Notes: generated by a model not told the origin, from the letters alone. 64,000 nucleotides of DNA from Verrucomicrobiaceae bacterium UBA1938 (GCA_002336895.1 DDFC01000026.1:85487-149486), one strand, 5' to 3'; positions 54,556 through 63,749 are shown, counted from the first letter of the stretch. Made by a program: numbers and translations.

Positions 54556-55624
54556 AACAGCCACACCCGTCATTGTCGGCACGCTCGACAGCGATGGCAC
54601 AGACCAGAGCAGCCTGCCGGGCTCGGATCCTGCCGCATTGGAAATGCTGCGCGCCATGATCGGCGGCATCGCTCCGCAGCAGACCGGCGCCGGGCTGCCA
54701 TCGGCGCCCTGCACTGCCTCCGAAGCGAAGACACTTTCCACCAAGATTCAGACCCTGCTCACCAAGGCGCTGGCGGACGAGTCTCTGTCTCAATCCCTGG
54801 CCCCCATCATGACGGCTTTGCAGGGCAGGCTTTCTGCCAAAACAGCACCCGTGGATGCGACGGCGGCTCTGCTTGCTGCAGGTCAGTCCACCATCTCCAT
54901 GCCTGGGGCTGGCACGCTTCCGAAATCTGTCTTCTCTCCTGAAATGGCGGCATTTCCATCTGCCGAGGCGGCATTCTCGCCTGAGTCGCTGGCCTTGATG
55001 AAGCAGCTTCTCGGCAGCATGCAGGATCCGGCATCTTCCACCGTCCTTGATCCCGCTTTGCAGGAGCTCCAGCAGGCGCTCGGCGCTGCGCTGAATCCAC
55101 CTGCGGATGAGGTGACGGAGCCTTTCAAGATCGATCCCGCAGACACACCGCCACCGCCTCCCGACACCTCCAGCCTGGGGCACAGCATCCTGCACTCGCT
55201 GGGCGCACACTCCTCGGCCGCAGCCGCGCCTGTGACTCATGCACCTTCTGCCGAACGCGTGGAGCAGGTCAGCGCCTTGATCACTGAAATGGCCGACCGT
55301 GTTCTCGTGACCGATCCTCTGCATGGTCAGACCCAGGAGGTCCGCATCACTCTGGCAGACGATCTCATGCCCGGCACCGACCTCCGCGTCTGGCGGGAAG
55401 ACGGCGGGCAGCTGCGTGTGGAGTTTGACACCGTCTCTCCCTACTGGGCGCGTGTTTTGAACGAGTCCTCTCCTCTGCTGGCGCAGCGTCTCAATGAGCG
55501 CCTCGGCCAGCCTGAGCAGCCTGCACTGGTCACGGTGCAGCATCAGGGTGGGCAGCCCGAAGACGGGCGCTCTCGCAACCGCCAGTCTCCCTGGGAGCTC
55601 GCCCAGCAGGCGCTCAATTCCTAA
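54542..55624 (+). CDS. sctP: T3SS needle-length ruler SctP
   Basis: A 360-aa protein from the ATG at 54542. It is low in complexity and Ala/Pro/Ser-rich over about 250 residues (the ruler), then a C-terminal type III substrate-switching domain (about 240-335, VSALITEMADRVLVTDP, VRITLADDLMPGTDLRVWREDG, LRVEFDTVSPYWARVL). The domain meets SctU to switch from needle to translocator export. The longer frame from 53888 overlaps sctN and is rejected. Confidence 0.87.
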   Translation: MNSIETATPVIVGTLDSDGTDQSSLPGSDPAALEMLRAMIGGIAPQQTGAGLPSAPCTASEAKTLSTKIQTLLTKALADESLSQSLAPIMTALQGRLSAKTAPVDATAALLAAGQSTISMPGAGTLPKSVFSPEMAAFPSAEAAFSPESLALMKQLLGSMQDPASSTVLDPALQELQQALGAALNPPADEVTEPFKIDPADTPPPPPDTSSLGHSILHSLGAHSSAAAAPVTHAPSAERVEQVSALITEMADRVLVTDPLHGQTQEVRITLADDLMPGTDLRVWREDGGQLRVEFDTVSPYWARVLNESSPLLAQRLNERLGQPEQPALVTVQHQGGQPEDGRSRNRQSPWELAQQALNS

Positions 55625-55645
55625 CCCTCTCTTCCCGCCTCCCGA

Positions 55646-56650
55646 GTGAGCCAGCCCCCGCCATCTGTCCGTCCTCTGCCCGCCAGGCCTGATTTCGTCA
55701 GGCTGGCCAACCGCATCGCGGGAAGACGCCGCACATTGAGTTTTGACTGGAACGGCCAGCGCGCTCACTTCGGCTTTTCCAATGCCACCAGCCACCCTCG
55801 CGGCAGCTGGAGTCTTGGCATCGTCATGGGCGGGCACCCGCTCACGGTGGACATCAGCCGCCTGCCTGACCTCACCTGGATCGATCCCACACTCGCCGGG
55901 GTGGATGTGCATGCACTCCCGCCCGAGCTGGCCTGCGGCCTCGTGGAGGCCAGCTTTGGCGAGATCTTCACCGCACTTTGCAAGCTGGGCATCGATGTGA
56001 AGATCACCTCGGTGGAGCCCTTCACCTTCCGTGATGCTTCCGAGGAAATCATCGGCTGGCAGGTGGATCGCGGCGGTCAGACCGGCTGGATCCACGGCCA
56101 CGTCTCGGGCAATGATGCTGCGCTGGGCCACCTGGCCGGGCTCATCAGCAAAGCTCCGGTGCAGGAGGGGGCTGGCGCGCAGGAGATCCCCGTGCAGGTG
56201 CATCTCGTGGCAGGCGCTCTCACACTGCCTCTCGCGGACTGGCGTGCCCTGCAGGCGCATGACGTGCTGCTGGCCGGAGGACTGCGCGAGTTCAGGCTCA
56301 CCCGCACCTGCACACTTCAGGCAGCCGGCCGCAGTCTGGCCATGGGCACGCTCAAAGACAAAAGCTTCACACTTCAAAACCTCATCCCCACACCTGCCAC
56401 GACCATGGGAGACCCCGCCAAGCCTGCATCCGTCAATGACATCGACATTGAGCTGACCTTCGTCGCTGGTCACACCACCCTCACCGTCGCTGAGCTGCGC
56501 GGTCTGGCGCCGGGCTTCACTTTTGAGCTGCCGGTCCTGGCCGGGGAGGGGCTCACCATCTGCGCCAATGGCAGGCCTGTTGGCAAAGGCGAACTGATCG
56601 AGGTGGGAGACCACCTCGGCGTGCGCATCACCGAGTTTTCCGCATCATGA
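55646..56650 (+). CDS. sctQ: T3SS C-ring/sorting-platform protein SctQ
   Basis: A 334-aa protein starting at a GTG at 55646 (YscQ: 307). The C-terminal SpoA/FliN-like domain reads VNDIDIELTFVAGHTTLTV, LRGLAPGFTFELP and GLTICANGRPVGKGELIEVGDHLGVRITEF. SctQ forms the pods that collect chaperone-cargo. An internal start giving a separate SctQ-C product, as in Yersinia, may exist; the ATG at 56404 (MGDPAKPAS) lies at the right place. It overlaps sctR by 4 bases. Confidence 0.94.
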   Translation: MSQPPPSVRPLPARPDFVRLANRIAGRRRTLSFDWNGQRAHFGFSNATSHPRGSWSLGIVMGGHPLTVDISRLPDLTWIDPTLAGVDVHALPPELACGLVEASFGEIFTALCKLGIDVKITSVEPFTFRDASEEIIGWQVDRGGQTGWIHGHVSGNDAALGHLAGLISKAPVQEGAGAQEIPVQVHLVAGALTLPLADWRALQAHDVLLAGGLREFRLTRTCTLQAAGRSLAMGTLKDKSFTLQNLIPTPATTMGDPAKPASVNDIDIELTFVAGHTTLTVAELRGLAPGFTFELPVLAGEGLTICANGRPVGKGELIEVGDHLGVRITEFSAS

Positions 56651-57318
56651 CCTCGTTCCAGATTCCAGATCCGCTCACGCTCATCGTGCTCACGGCGGTG
56701 CTCGCGCTCGCGCCGTTTTTTGCCATCATGGCCACTTCGTATGTGAAGCTCGTCGTGGTGCTCAGCCTCGTGCGCAATGCCCTCGGCATCCAGCAGATCC
56801 CTCCAAACATGGTGCTCAATGGCATCGCCGTCATTCTCACCATCTACATCATGGCCCCCGTGGGGCAGAGCACGTTTGCAGCGGTGGAAAAGGAGGACTT
56901 CAAGGAGTTCACCCCGGCCAGGCTCCGGCTCGTGCTGGAGAAGGGGAGCACCCCCATCCGGGACTTCCTGAACCGGCACACCTCCGCGCATGAGAAAAAA
57001 TTCTTCCTCGACACCGCACGCCGCGTCTGGGGAAACGACGCCCGCGTGGAGATCAGCAATGACAGCTTCTTCGTGCTCATCCCCGCCTTCACCGTCAGCG
57101 AGCTCACCGCCGCCTTTCAGATCGGCTTCCTGCTCTATCTCCCGTTCATCGCCATCGACCTCATCGTCTCCAACATCCTGCTGGCCATGGGCATGATGAT
57201 GGTCTCCCCCATGACGATCTCTCTCCCCTTCAAGCTTCTGCTCTTCGTCCTCGTGGATGGCTGGGCGCGGCTGATCCATGGCCTGGTGATGACCTACGTG
57301 CTCAAGAGCGGCGGATGA
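56647..57318 (+). CDS. sctR: T3SS export gate protein SctR
   Basis: A 223-aa protein (YscR: 217) with four membrane segments and the FliP-family segments FFAIMATSYVKLVVVLSLVRNALG, QQIPPNMVLNGIAVILT and GMMMVSPMTISLPFKLLLFVLVDGW. Five copies form the core of the export gate. It is 25 bases before sctS. Confidence 0.98.
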   Translation: MTSFQIPDPLTLIVLTAVLALAPFFAIMATSYVKLVVVLSLVRNALGIQQIPPNMVLNGIAVILTIYIMAPVGQSTFAAVEKEDFKEFTPARLRLVLEKGSTPIRDFLNRHTSAHEKKFFLDTARRVWGNDARVEISNDSFFVLIPAFTVSELTAAFQIGFLLYLPFIAIDLIVSNILLAMGMMMVSPMTISLPFKLLLFVLVDGWARLIHGLVMTYVLKSGG

Positions 57319-57342
57319 TCCGATGAGAACTGCCACAATCGC

Positions 57343-57612
57343 ATGAATCAAAATCTGCTCATCGAATTCACCAATCAGGCGCTCATCCTCGTGCTCCTGC
57401 TTTCCATGCCGCCCATCATCGTGGCCACGGTGGTCGGCGTGCTGGTGAGCCTGGTGCAGGCTCTGACGCAGGTGCAGGAGCAGACGCTGGGCTTTGCCAT
57501 CAAGCTGGTCGTCGTGGCCGTGGTCCTGCTGGTCACCGCCGGCTGGACCGGGGCTGAGATGTACAAATACACCGTCCACATCTTTGAAACTTTCCCCACG
57601 CTGCAGCGATGA
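57343..57612 (+). CDS. sctS: T3SS export gate protein SctS
   Basis: An 89-aa protein with two membrane hairpins, NQALILVLLLSMPPIIVATVVGVLVSLVQALTQVQEQTL-like order (YscS: 88) conserved across the FliQ family. It wraps around SctR in the export gate. The stop overlaps the sctT start by 4 bases. Confidence 0.98.
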   Translation: MNQNLLIEFTNQALILVLLLSMPPIIVATVVGVLVSLVQALTQVQEQTLGFAIKLVVVAVVLLVTAGWTGAEMYKYTVHIFETFPTLQR

Positions 57613-58403
57613 TCACGGACCTCGATGTGCGCACGGTATTTCTGGTCATCGTGTTCACGCTGCCACGGATGATGTCGGCGCTGCTCATCTCGCCCTTTTT
57701 TGGCGACCAGTTCATCCAGGGCATGGCGCGGCAGGTGGTCATCATGTCCCTCAGCCTCATGGCCATCCCCATCACCCTGAAAGCTGGCATCCATCTGCCT
57801 GACACCGCCAGCTGGCCGGTGCATGCGATGATCGTGCTGGTGAAGGAGATCTGCATCGGTCTGCTGATCGGCTACGGCACGGGGCTCGTGTTCTGGATTG
57901 CCGAGGGCACGGGCTTTTTCATCGACAACCAGCGCGGCAGCTCCATGGCTGAAATGTTTGACCCCATGTCCGGCGGCAGCAGCTCCCTCTTTGGCGTGCT
58001 GTTTACCAAGGTGCTCGGCGTGCTCTTCTTTCTGGGCGGCGGCTTTGCGGCCTTTCTCACCATCATGTACGACAGCTATGTCTCGTGGCCCGTCTTCTCG
58101 TTTTTCCCGGAGTTTCAGCCCACCTTTGCCACCGCCTGCCTGAACATGCTGGACACCCTGATGGGCCTCATCGTCACGTATTCCGCGCCCATCATCATCG
58201 CCATGTTCATCGCAGAATTTGGCCTGGGCCTGATGAACCGCTTCAGCCCGCAGCTGAATGTCTTCTTCCTCGCCATGCCGGTGAAAAGCGGCATCGCCTC
58301 GCTGCTCATCATCTTTTACCTCGTGTTTCTCATGGGCTTCTTCAAAACCCAGATCATGACGCCGGAGAAGTGGCATGTGTTCTTCCACGGACTCTTCAAA
58401 TAG
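57609..58403 (+). CDS. sctT: T3SS export gate protein SctT
   Basis: A 264-aa protein (YscT: 261) with six or more membrane segments. FTLPRMMSALLISPFFG, LVKEICIGLLIGYGTGLVFW, FFIDNQRGSSMAEMFDPMSGG and PIIIAMFIAEFGLGLMNRFSPQLNVFF are hallmarks of the FliR/SctT family. It completes the export gate. The next start follows the stop codon directly. Confidence 0.98.
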   Translation: MITDLDVRTVFLVIVFTLPRMMSALLISPFFGDQFIQGMARQVVIMSLSLMAIPITLKAGIHLPDTASWPVHAMIVLVKEICIGLLIGYGTGLVFWIAEGTGFFIDNQRGSSMAEMFDPMSGGSSSLFGVLFTKVLGVLFFLGGGFAAFLTIMYDSYVSWPVFSFFPEFQPTFATACLNMLDTLMGLIVTYSAPIIIAMFIAEFGLGLMNRFSPQLNVFFLAMPVKSGIASLLIIFYLVFLMGFFKTQIMTPEKWHVFFHGLFK

Positions 58404-59450
58404 ATGAGCGAAAAGACCGAGGACCCAACACCGAAGAAGCTGCGGGACGCCCGGCAGAAAGGGCAGGTGGCGAAGAGCCAGGACGTCACCACCGCGGCGC
58501 TCACCGTGGCCTCCTTTGTCCTCATCTCCGCCCTCTGGCCCTGGTATGTGGAGCAGCTCAAGGCCCTCATGCTGCTGCCTACGGCCTTTACAGGCCAGCC
58601 TTTTGAAGACGTGGTCGATCAGGTCTTGAAGGCCATCGCCATGAAGATCCTGCTGCTCTCAGCCCCCATGCTCGCCATCGTCGTGATCATCGGCATCGGC
58701 TCAAACCTGGCGCAGGTGGGCTTCATGCTGGTCTTTGAGCCTGTGAAGCCGGAGCTCAAAAAGCTCAACCCACTGGACAAGCTCAAGCAGATGTTCTCGG
58801 TCAAGAACCTCGTCGAGTTCCTGAAATCCGCCGCCAAGGTCATCATCATCGCCGTGCTGATCTACATCGTCACCAAGAACAGCCTCGACCCGCTCACCCG
58901 CGTGCCCTATGCCGGTGAGACAGGCGTGCTGCTGGCGCTCAAGCCCATGCTCAGCACCCTGGCCATCAATGTCACGCTGGTGTACATCGCCCTGGCTGCG
59001 GTGGATTACTTCTTCCAAAAATTCCAGCACATCAAACAGCTCAAGATGAGCAAGGACGAGGTCAAACGCGAGTACAAGGAAAGCGAGGGCAATCCTGAGA
59101 TCAAAGGCAAGCGCAAGCAGCTGCACCAGGAGATGGTCATGAATGACACCATGGAGCGCACCCGCGGCGCCAGCGTCCTCGTCACCAATCCCACACACCT
59201 GGCCATCGCCATCTACTACAAGGAGGAGGACAATCAGATGCCCAAGGTCCTCGCCAAAGGGGAGGACTATGTGGCCAAGCGCATGATCGAGGTGGCACGG
59301 CAGGAGGGCATCCCCGTCATGCAGCACATCCCGCTGGCGCGCGCCATTTACGAAAAGGTGGACATCGACCGCTTCATCCCTGCAGACCTCATCGAGCCGA
59401 TGGCCGAGGTGCTCCGCTGGCTCAAGGAATTCCACGACCAGCAGCACTGA
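58404..59450 (+). CDS. sctU: T3SS switch protein SctU
   Basis: A 348-aa protein (YscU: 354) starting SEKTEDPTPKKLRDARQKGQVAKS, with four membrane segments and the cytosolic autocleavage site N262-P-T-H265 intact. Cleavage between N and P, known for the family, allows the switch from needle to translocator export in contact with SctP. It is the last gene of the secretion operon and ends 7 bases from a convergent sigma-factor gene. Confidence 0.98.
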   Translation: MSEKTEDPTPKKLRDARQKGQVAKSQDVTTAALTVASFVLISALWPWYVEQLKALMLLPTAFTGQPFEDVVDQVLKAIAMKILLLSAPMLAIVVIIGIGSNLAQVGFMLVFEPVKPELKKLNPLDKLKQMFSVKNLVEFLKSAAKVIIIAVLIYIVTKNSLDPLTRVPYAGETGVLLALKPMLSTLAINVTLVYIALAAVDYFFQKFQHIKQLKMSKDEVKREYKESEGNPEIKGKRKQLHQEMVMNDTMERTRGASVLVTNPTHLAIAIYYKEEDNQMPKVLAKGEDYVAKRMIEVARQEGIPVMQHIPLARAIYEKVDIDRFIPADLIEPMAEVLRWLKEFHDQQH

Positions 59451-59457
59451 GCCGCGC

Positions 59458-60225
59458 TCACGCCGCCACGGCTTCCAGCAGCACGCGGATCTCGTGCTCG
59501 ATGTCCGCCGGATCTTCCACCGTTTCCGCAATCTGCTGCCGCAGCAGCTCTCCGTAGCGCTTGCGCATGCGGAAGACCGCCACCGCCACCGTCCCGGAAC
59601 TCATGCCTATGGAGGCACCCAGCTCCTGGTAGGAGTTGGGGTTTGAGCTGCCGATCAGGAAAGGCTGCAGTGCCGTGAAGAGCGGCAGCTTTCCCACCTT
59701 TTCGTACTCGGCCTTCAGCGCCTGAAGAGCACGCTGCAGCAGGTTTTCCGCCCAGCTTCTCTCAAAGTGCTTCTCCGGCGTTTCCGGGTGGGCGATCTCG
59801 CGCTCATAGCGGTTTTCGCTCTCACCGGCGTCCAGCGGCACAAAGTTCACCCTGCCGCCGCGTTTTTCCGCGTTCTGCTTCCGCACTTCGTTGCTCACGA
59901 AATGGCGCAGCGCACCCAGCAGGAAGGAGCGGAAGCGCCCCCGCTGCGGGTCCGCGTGGGACAGCACATTGTTTTTCAGCACATGCTCAAAAAAGCCCTG
60001 GGTCAGATCCTGCGCGTCTTCCGGCGAGTACCCCATGCGCCGGACAAAGCCGTAGATCGGGTGCCAGCATGACCGGCAGATCTCCGCCAGGTCCTTTTCC
60101 GCACGCACGTCATGCAGTTCCGCCGCACGTATCACCATGCTCCAGCGCGTCACCCCGAAAGCCTCTTTCGGCTTGTGGCTCGGGGTCTCCTCCGTTTGGC
60201 TGGGGGGTAGGGAAGGCTCAGACAT
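59458..60225 (-). CDS. ECF-type RNA polymerase sigma factor
   Basis: A 255-aa protein of the Planctomycetes/Verrucomicrobia ECF type. Region 2 is visible (SCWHPIYGFVRRMGYSPEDAQDLTQGFFEHVL, then GRFRSFLLGALRHFVSNE) and region 4 with a helix-turn-helix (SYQELGASIGMSSGTVAVAVFRMRKRYGELL). It is longer than ordinary ECF factors (about 190 aa) because of an N-terminal Pro-rich stretch, a linker and a C-terminal tail. No anti-sigma gene is adjacent. A link to T3SS control is not shown. It converges on sctU. Confidence 0.9.
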   Translation of the reverse strand: MSEPSLPPSQTEETPSHKPKEAFGVTRWSMVIRAAELHDVRAEKDLAEICRSCWHPIYGFVRRMGYSPEDAQDLTQGFFEHVLKNNVLSHADPQRGRFRSFLLGALRHFVSNEVRKQNAEKRGGRVNFVPLDAGESENRYEREIAHPETPEKHFERSWAENLLQRALQALKAEYEKVGKLPLFTALQPFLIGSSNPNSYQELGASIGMSSGTVAVAVFRMRKRYGELLRQQIAETVEDPADIEHEIRVLLEAVAA

Positions 60226-60586
60226 TCAAATTTTTTAGAGATCGCGCCCGTCTTTACTGAATTTTGCACACAGGTGCAACCACCACAATCAAGTCAGGGT
60301 GCATATGGTTGTGGGTGGTCATGCGCAAAAAATTGATAATAAGAATGTTAAGTGTGGGCTGGATGCCTTCTTTTAATCAATAAAACGATTACGGCGGCGC
60401 ATCCTTTCCCGATCCCGATCAATGCGAGAAATGGCGAAATTTTCAAACAAACGCCATGAAGCTTGCTTCAGGCTCTTTTGGCTGGATCAAATTCGGTATT
60501 TGTGATGCTCTGACGGTTAAAATCCGGCCACTGCTCCATCAAAGATGTGTGCAGGAGGCACGAAACGAGCTGCGTTTATCAAATTC
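60226..60586. other. Intergenic region between divergent genes, 361 bases
   Basis: No gene is supported here. It should hold the promoters of the ECF sigma gene (minus) and the DUF4159 gene (plus). The DNA is more A+T-rich than the genes around it. The only clear structure is the dyad at 60264-60279, listed separately. Confidence 0.7.
60264..60279. promoter_or_regulatory. Perfect dyad upstream of the ECF sigma gene
   Basis: TTGCAC-ACAG-GTGCAA, with 6-bp arms and a 4-base spacer, lies 39-54 bases before the sigma-factor start. It could be an operator or part of an autoregulated promoter; a short dyad can also occur by chance. Confidence 0.35.
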
Positions 60587-61492
60587 ATGCACAAACCCAA
60601 AGCCGCCCGCGTCTTCGTCCTAGCCCTGGCATTGCTCGGGTGCGTCGTCTGGGCGGTGGATCAAGGGGGCGAAGGCGGAAAGCCCTCCAACTTTGGCGTC
60701 AAAGACGGCACCATGCCCGAGGACCCGCGCGACTTCCGCCGTGGCGGCTACGGCAATGAGTACCCCACCTGGCCGGTGAGCAAGGAACTGCCGAACGACA
60801 CCTTCACCTTTGCCCGCGTGCGCTACAACTCCGCCAGCCGTGGCGGGCGCGGCTGGGGACGCTCCAACCGCAAATGGGCCACCGACTATCCGGACTCGGA
60901 CATGAACATGTCCTACCGCCTGCAGCAGCTCACCTCCCTGCAGGTGAACCCCAACGGCGCCGTGGTGGACATCGACCCCGAGCAGATCCGCCATTTCCCC
61001 TTTCTCTACATGATCGAGGTGGGAGACATCAACATCACCGACGAAGAGGCCAAGACCCTGCGCGACTACATGCTCAACGGCGGCTTCATCATGGTCGATG
61101 ACTTCTGGGGCACCCGCGAGTGGGAGAACTTTGAAGTGGCCCTCAAGCAGATCTGGCCCGACCGCAAGATGGAGGAGATCCCGCTGGAGCACGAGATCTT
61201 CCACATGGTCTTTCCCATCAAGGTGAAGCCGCAGATCCCGCACATCCGCTTCGCCGAATACGTGATCAACCAGGGCATCACCTATGAGTTCGACAAGCCC
61301 GGCTCCGAGCACGTGCACTATCGCGGCTACTTCGACGACAAACGCCGCCTCATGATGGTCATCTGCTGGAACACCGACACCGGCGAAGGCTGGGAGCAGG
61401 AGGGGACAGACCCGTGGTATTTCAAGGAGTTCTCGGAGAAGTATGCCTACCCGCTGGGCATCAACATCATCTTCTATGCGCTGACGCACTGA
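60587..61492 (+). CDS. DUF4159 protein, predicted exported
   Basis: A 301-aa protein; I prefer the ATG at 60587 because it gives a normal signal peptide (KPKAARVFVLALALLGCVVWA), over the ATG at 60545. The DUF4159 pattern is clear: RYNSASRGGRGWGRSNRKW, FPFLYMIEVGDINITDEEA, LRDYMLNGGFIMVDDFWGT, LEHEIFHMVFPI. DUF4159 proteins have a glutamine-amidotransferase-like or unknown fold and no assigned function, and they are frequent in Verrucomicrobia. It stands alone between the sigma gene and the insertion element. Confidence 0.88.
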   Translation: MHKPKAARVFVLALALLGCVVWAVDQGGEGGKPSNFGVKDGTMPEDPRDFRRGGYGNEYPTWPVSKELPNDTFTFARVRYNSASRGGRGWGRSNRKWATDYPDSDMNMSYRLQQLTSLQVNPNGAVVDIDPEQIRHFPFLYMIEVGDINITDEEAKTLRDYMLNGGFIMVDDFWGTREWENFEVALKQIWPDRKMEEIPLEHEIFHMVFPIKVKPQIPHIRFAEYVINQGITYEFDKPGSEHVHYRGYFDDKRRLMMVICWNTDTGEGWEQEGTDPWYFKEFSEKYAYPLGINIIFYALTH

Positions 61493-61785
61493 TGGGGGGT
61501 GGAGCTGTGGCAGGCTTTTTGCGCACGGATTGAAAAACATCAATTCCTATGCCACCCCCCATGTCCCATATGGAGGCCCGGCAAGCCGCACCCGACAGCT
61601 TCCAGCGCAGACGGCACCAAGCGTTTCTTCGTGGATCTAGCAGCTCACGGTAGACGAAGCTAGAAGAAAGAGGTCTAGAGATTTAGCTCGCTCCGGAGAG
61701 CGCGCCGAAACATCCAGCGCTTTCAAACCCCAGTTAGCGTCACACCAAGCACCTCTGATTTGAGGTTGCGTTTGAACTTGGATCG

Positions 61786-63326
61786 CTATGCGGCCCTGCG
61801 TTGAGCCGCAGGCTGCTGTGCCTTGGCCCACGCTTTCGGTGTGACGTCCTTGGTCTGCCGGTTGGTCATCGTAGGCAGGCGGGTGAGCACATCACGCAGG
61901 TAAGTCTGCGGATCAATGCCACGGCTGCGGCAGGCTTCGATGATCGTAAAGAGCACCGCGCTGCGCTGGCCCGCCTCTGCCTCGCCGATGAACAGCCAGT
62001 TCTTCTTGCCGATGGCCGTTGGCCTGATCGCGTTCTCCACCGGATTGTTGTCGATCTCCACACGGCCGTCTTCGAGATACACGCAAAGCATGGTCCAGTG
62101 TGTCAATGCGTAGTCGATGGCGCGGCCCATCGCGCTCTTGGGCAGATGCCGACCGCTGCGCTTGATGCGTGTGAGCGCACGGTGGATGCGCTCCACGATC
62201 ATGCAGCTCTCGGCGGCCCTTGTGGCCTGCCTTTGCCGAGGGCCGGCCCTGGTCGTGCGCAGCTGCTTCTCGACACGGTAGAGATGCTGGATTTGCAGCA
62301 GCAGCCATCCGGCGTGCTGCGGGGCGCTCTCGATGGCCTCATGGAACTTGCGCCGGGCGTGCGCCCAGCAGGCAGCCAGCGTGATGCGGCCTTCACTGCG
62401 TTTGGCAAAAGATGGATAGGCCTGATAGCCGTCGCACTGCACCGTGCCGGTGAAGTCGGCGGGGATGATGCGCTCCAGGCAGAGTGCGGCACGGCTGGTG
62501 GCCCAGGTGAAGCTCACATCCGCCCCGGGCCGTTTGCAGGCCCAGAGGTAACCTTGCTTCGTCTCGCCGTTGCCAGGGCTCAGATACTCCACCGGAGTCT
62601 CATCCACCTGCACGTAACCTCCCGCCATCACCCCGGTGTGGATGTGCTCATAAACGGGTCTGAGCCAGTCTGCGGCAAGTCCCAGCCAGCGGGCCATGCT
62701 CTGCCGTGGAATGGCGATGCCGTGCCGCGTGGCGTAGATCTGCTCCTGCCGGTAGAGCGGCAGATGGTCGCAATACTTCGCCACGATGATCTGCGCGAGC
62801 AGCCCCGGTGCGGCGATGCTGCGCTCCTGCAGGATGTTGAGCACTGCAATGATGGGAGCCTAGCCTGGTGCGGCTCGTCGCGCCTCACATACTTTTTGCG
62901 GATGATGCGGCGGCGCAGGAACCGTGCGGGCTGGTAGTCGAGCTGCTCGGTGACTTCCTCGCCGATGTGCCGCCAGGCTTCAGGCGCAGCGGTGACTTCC
63001 TCAGGCTCGATCACTTCATCCACGGCGGGCAGATGCTCCGGCACACGTGCCTCGCGATCCTTGCGCTCCCTGGCAGGCTTGCTGTCCCTGCCGCGCTCCT
63101 TGATCTCAGCCTCCAAGGCGCCGGGGCTTGCGCTGGAGGCCGGGTCTTTTTTTGCGCCGTCATCCCCTCCCTGCAGCAGCAACATGAGCTGCCTGTCATC
63201 GAGCTGCTCGCTGCTTTTGCCAAAAATGCGCCGGATGAGCAGGTCGATCTTCTCCTTGAGCAGCTTGATCTCAAGCGCCTGCCTCGCGTTCTCTTCGGTA
63301 AGGCGGGCTTCCAGCGGCGTCATCAT
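61786..63326 (-). pseudogene. tnpC: IS66 transposase TnpC, frameshifted by a 5-bp tandem duplication
   Basis: The N-terminal part (from the ATG at 63326, MMTPLEARL) has the IS66 leucine-rich helix (KLLKEKIDLLIRRIFGKSSEQL) and zinc-finger-like region, up to YVRRDEPHQA. The C-terminal catalytic part continues in another frame (APIIAVLNILQERSIAAPGLL, GYVQVDETPVEYL, CDGYQAY, the DDE ligands and VENAIRPTAIGKKNWLF). At the junction the plus strand reads AGCCT AGCCT (62857-62866). Removing one copy restores a single 511-aa frame, the usual TnpC length. The transposase is thus probably inactive unless frameshifted back. Confidence 0.88.
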
Positions 63327-63395
63327 GATGACCTGAAGAGGAGCAAAACCCGTACCAACTTGCACGCGGATGATGCGGCTGCGGAAGATGTTTTT

Positions 63396-63749
63396 TTACT
63401 CGCGCTGATACCATCCGCGCGGCTTTGCCCCGTGCATGTCGATGCCGTCGGTGAGCAGCGCAAAGGCCTCCGGCGCGAGCTTGAGCCCGGCCTGCCCGGC
63501 CTCCGCCGCCCTGGGCCAGAAGAACGTGCCCTTTTCCAGCCGCTTGGTCATCAGCCAAAGGCCCGTGCCGTCAAAGTAGAGCACCTTGAGCCGCGTGCGC
63601 TTTTTATTGGTGAAGGCAAAGATGGCCCCGTCGCGCACATCAGCCTTGAGCTTCTCACCCACCGCCGCGTGCAGACCTTCAAACCCTTTGCGCATGTCCA
63701 CAGGATCAAGCGCCACGAACACTTTCAAACTGCCGGTGAAGCTGAGCAT
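63396..63749 (-). CDS. tnpB: IS66 accessory protein TnpB
   Basis: A 117-aa protein with the IS66 Orf2 signature: VALDPVDMRKGFEGLHAAV, GAIFAFTNKKRTRLKVLYFDGTGLWLMTKRLEKG and FFWP. It is intact and of standard length. It is needed for transposition, in an unknown way. It lies between tnpA and tnpC. Confidence 0.95.
   Translation of the reverse strand: MLSFTGSLKVFVALDPVDMRKGFEGLHAAVGEKLKADVRDGAIFAFTNKKRTRLKVLYFDGTGLWLMTKRLEKGTFFWPRAAEAGQAGLKLAPEAFALLTDGIDMHGAKPRGWYQRE

Noticed and set aside
43160..59450. Flagellar rather than virulence export system
   Set aside because: SctV, N, R, S, T and U have flagellar homologues, but the secretin, needle, rod, translocator, tip chaperone, TyeA, SycN, YscX and YscY genes have no flagellar counterpart, and no flagellin, hook or motor genes occur.
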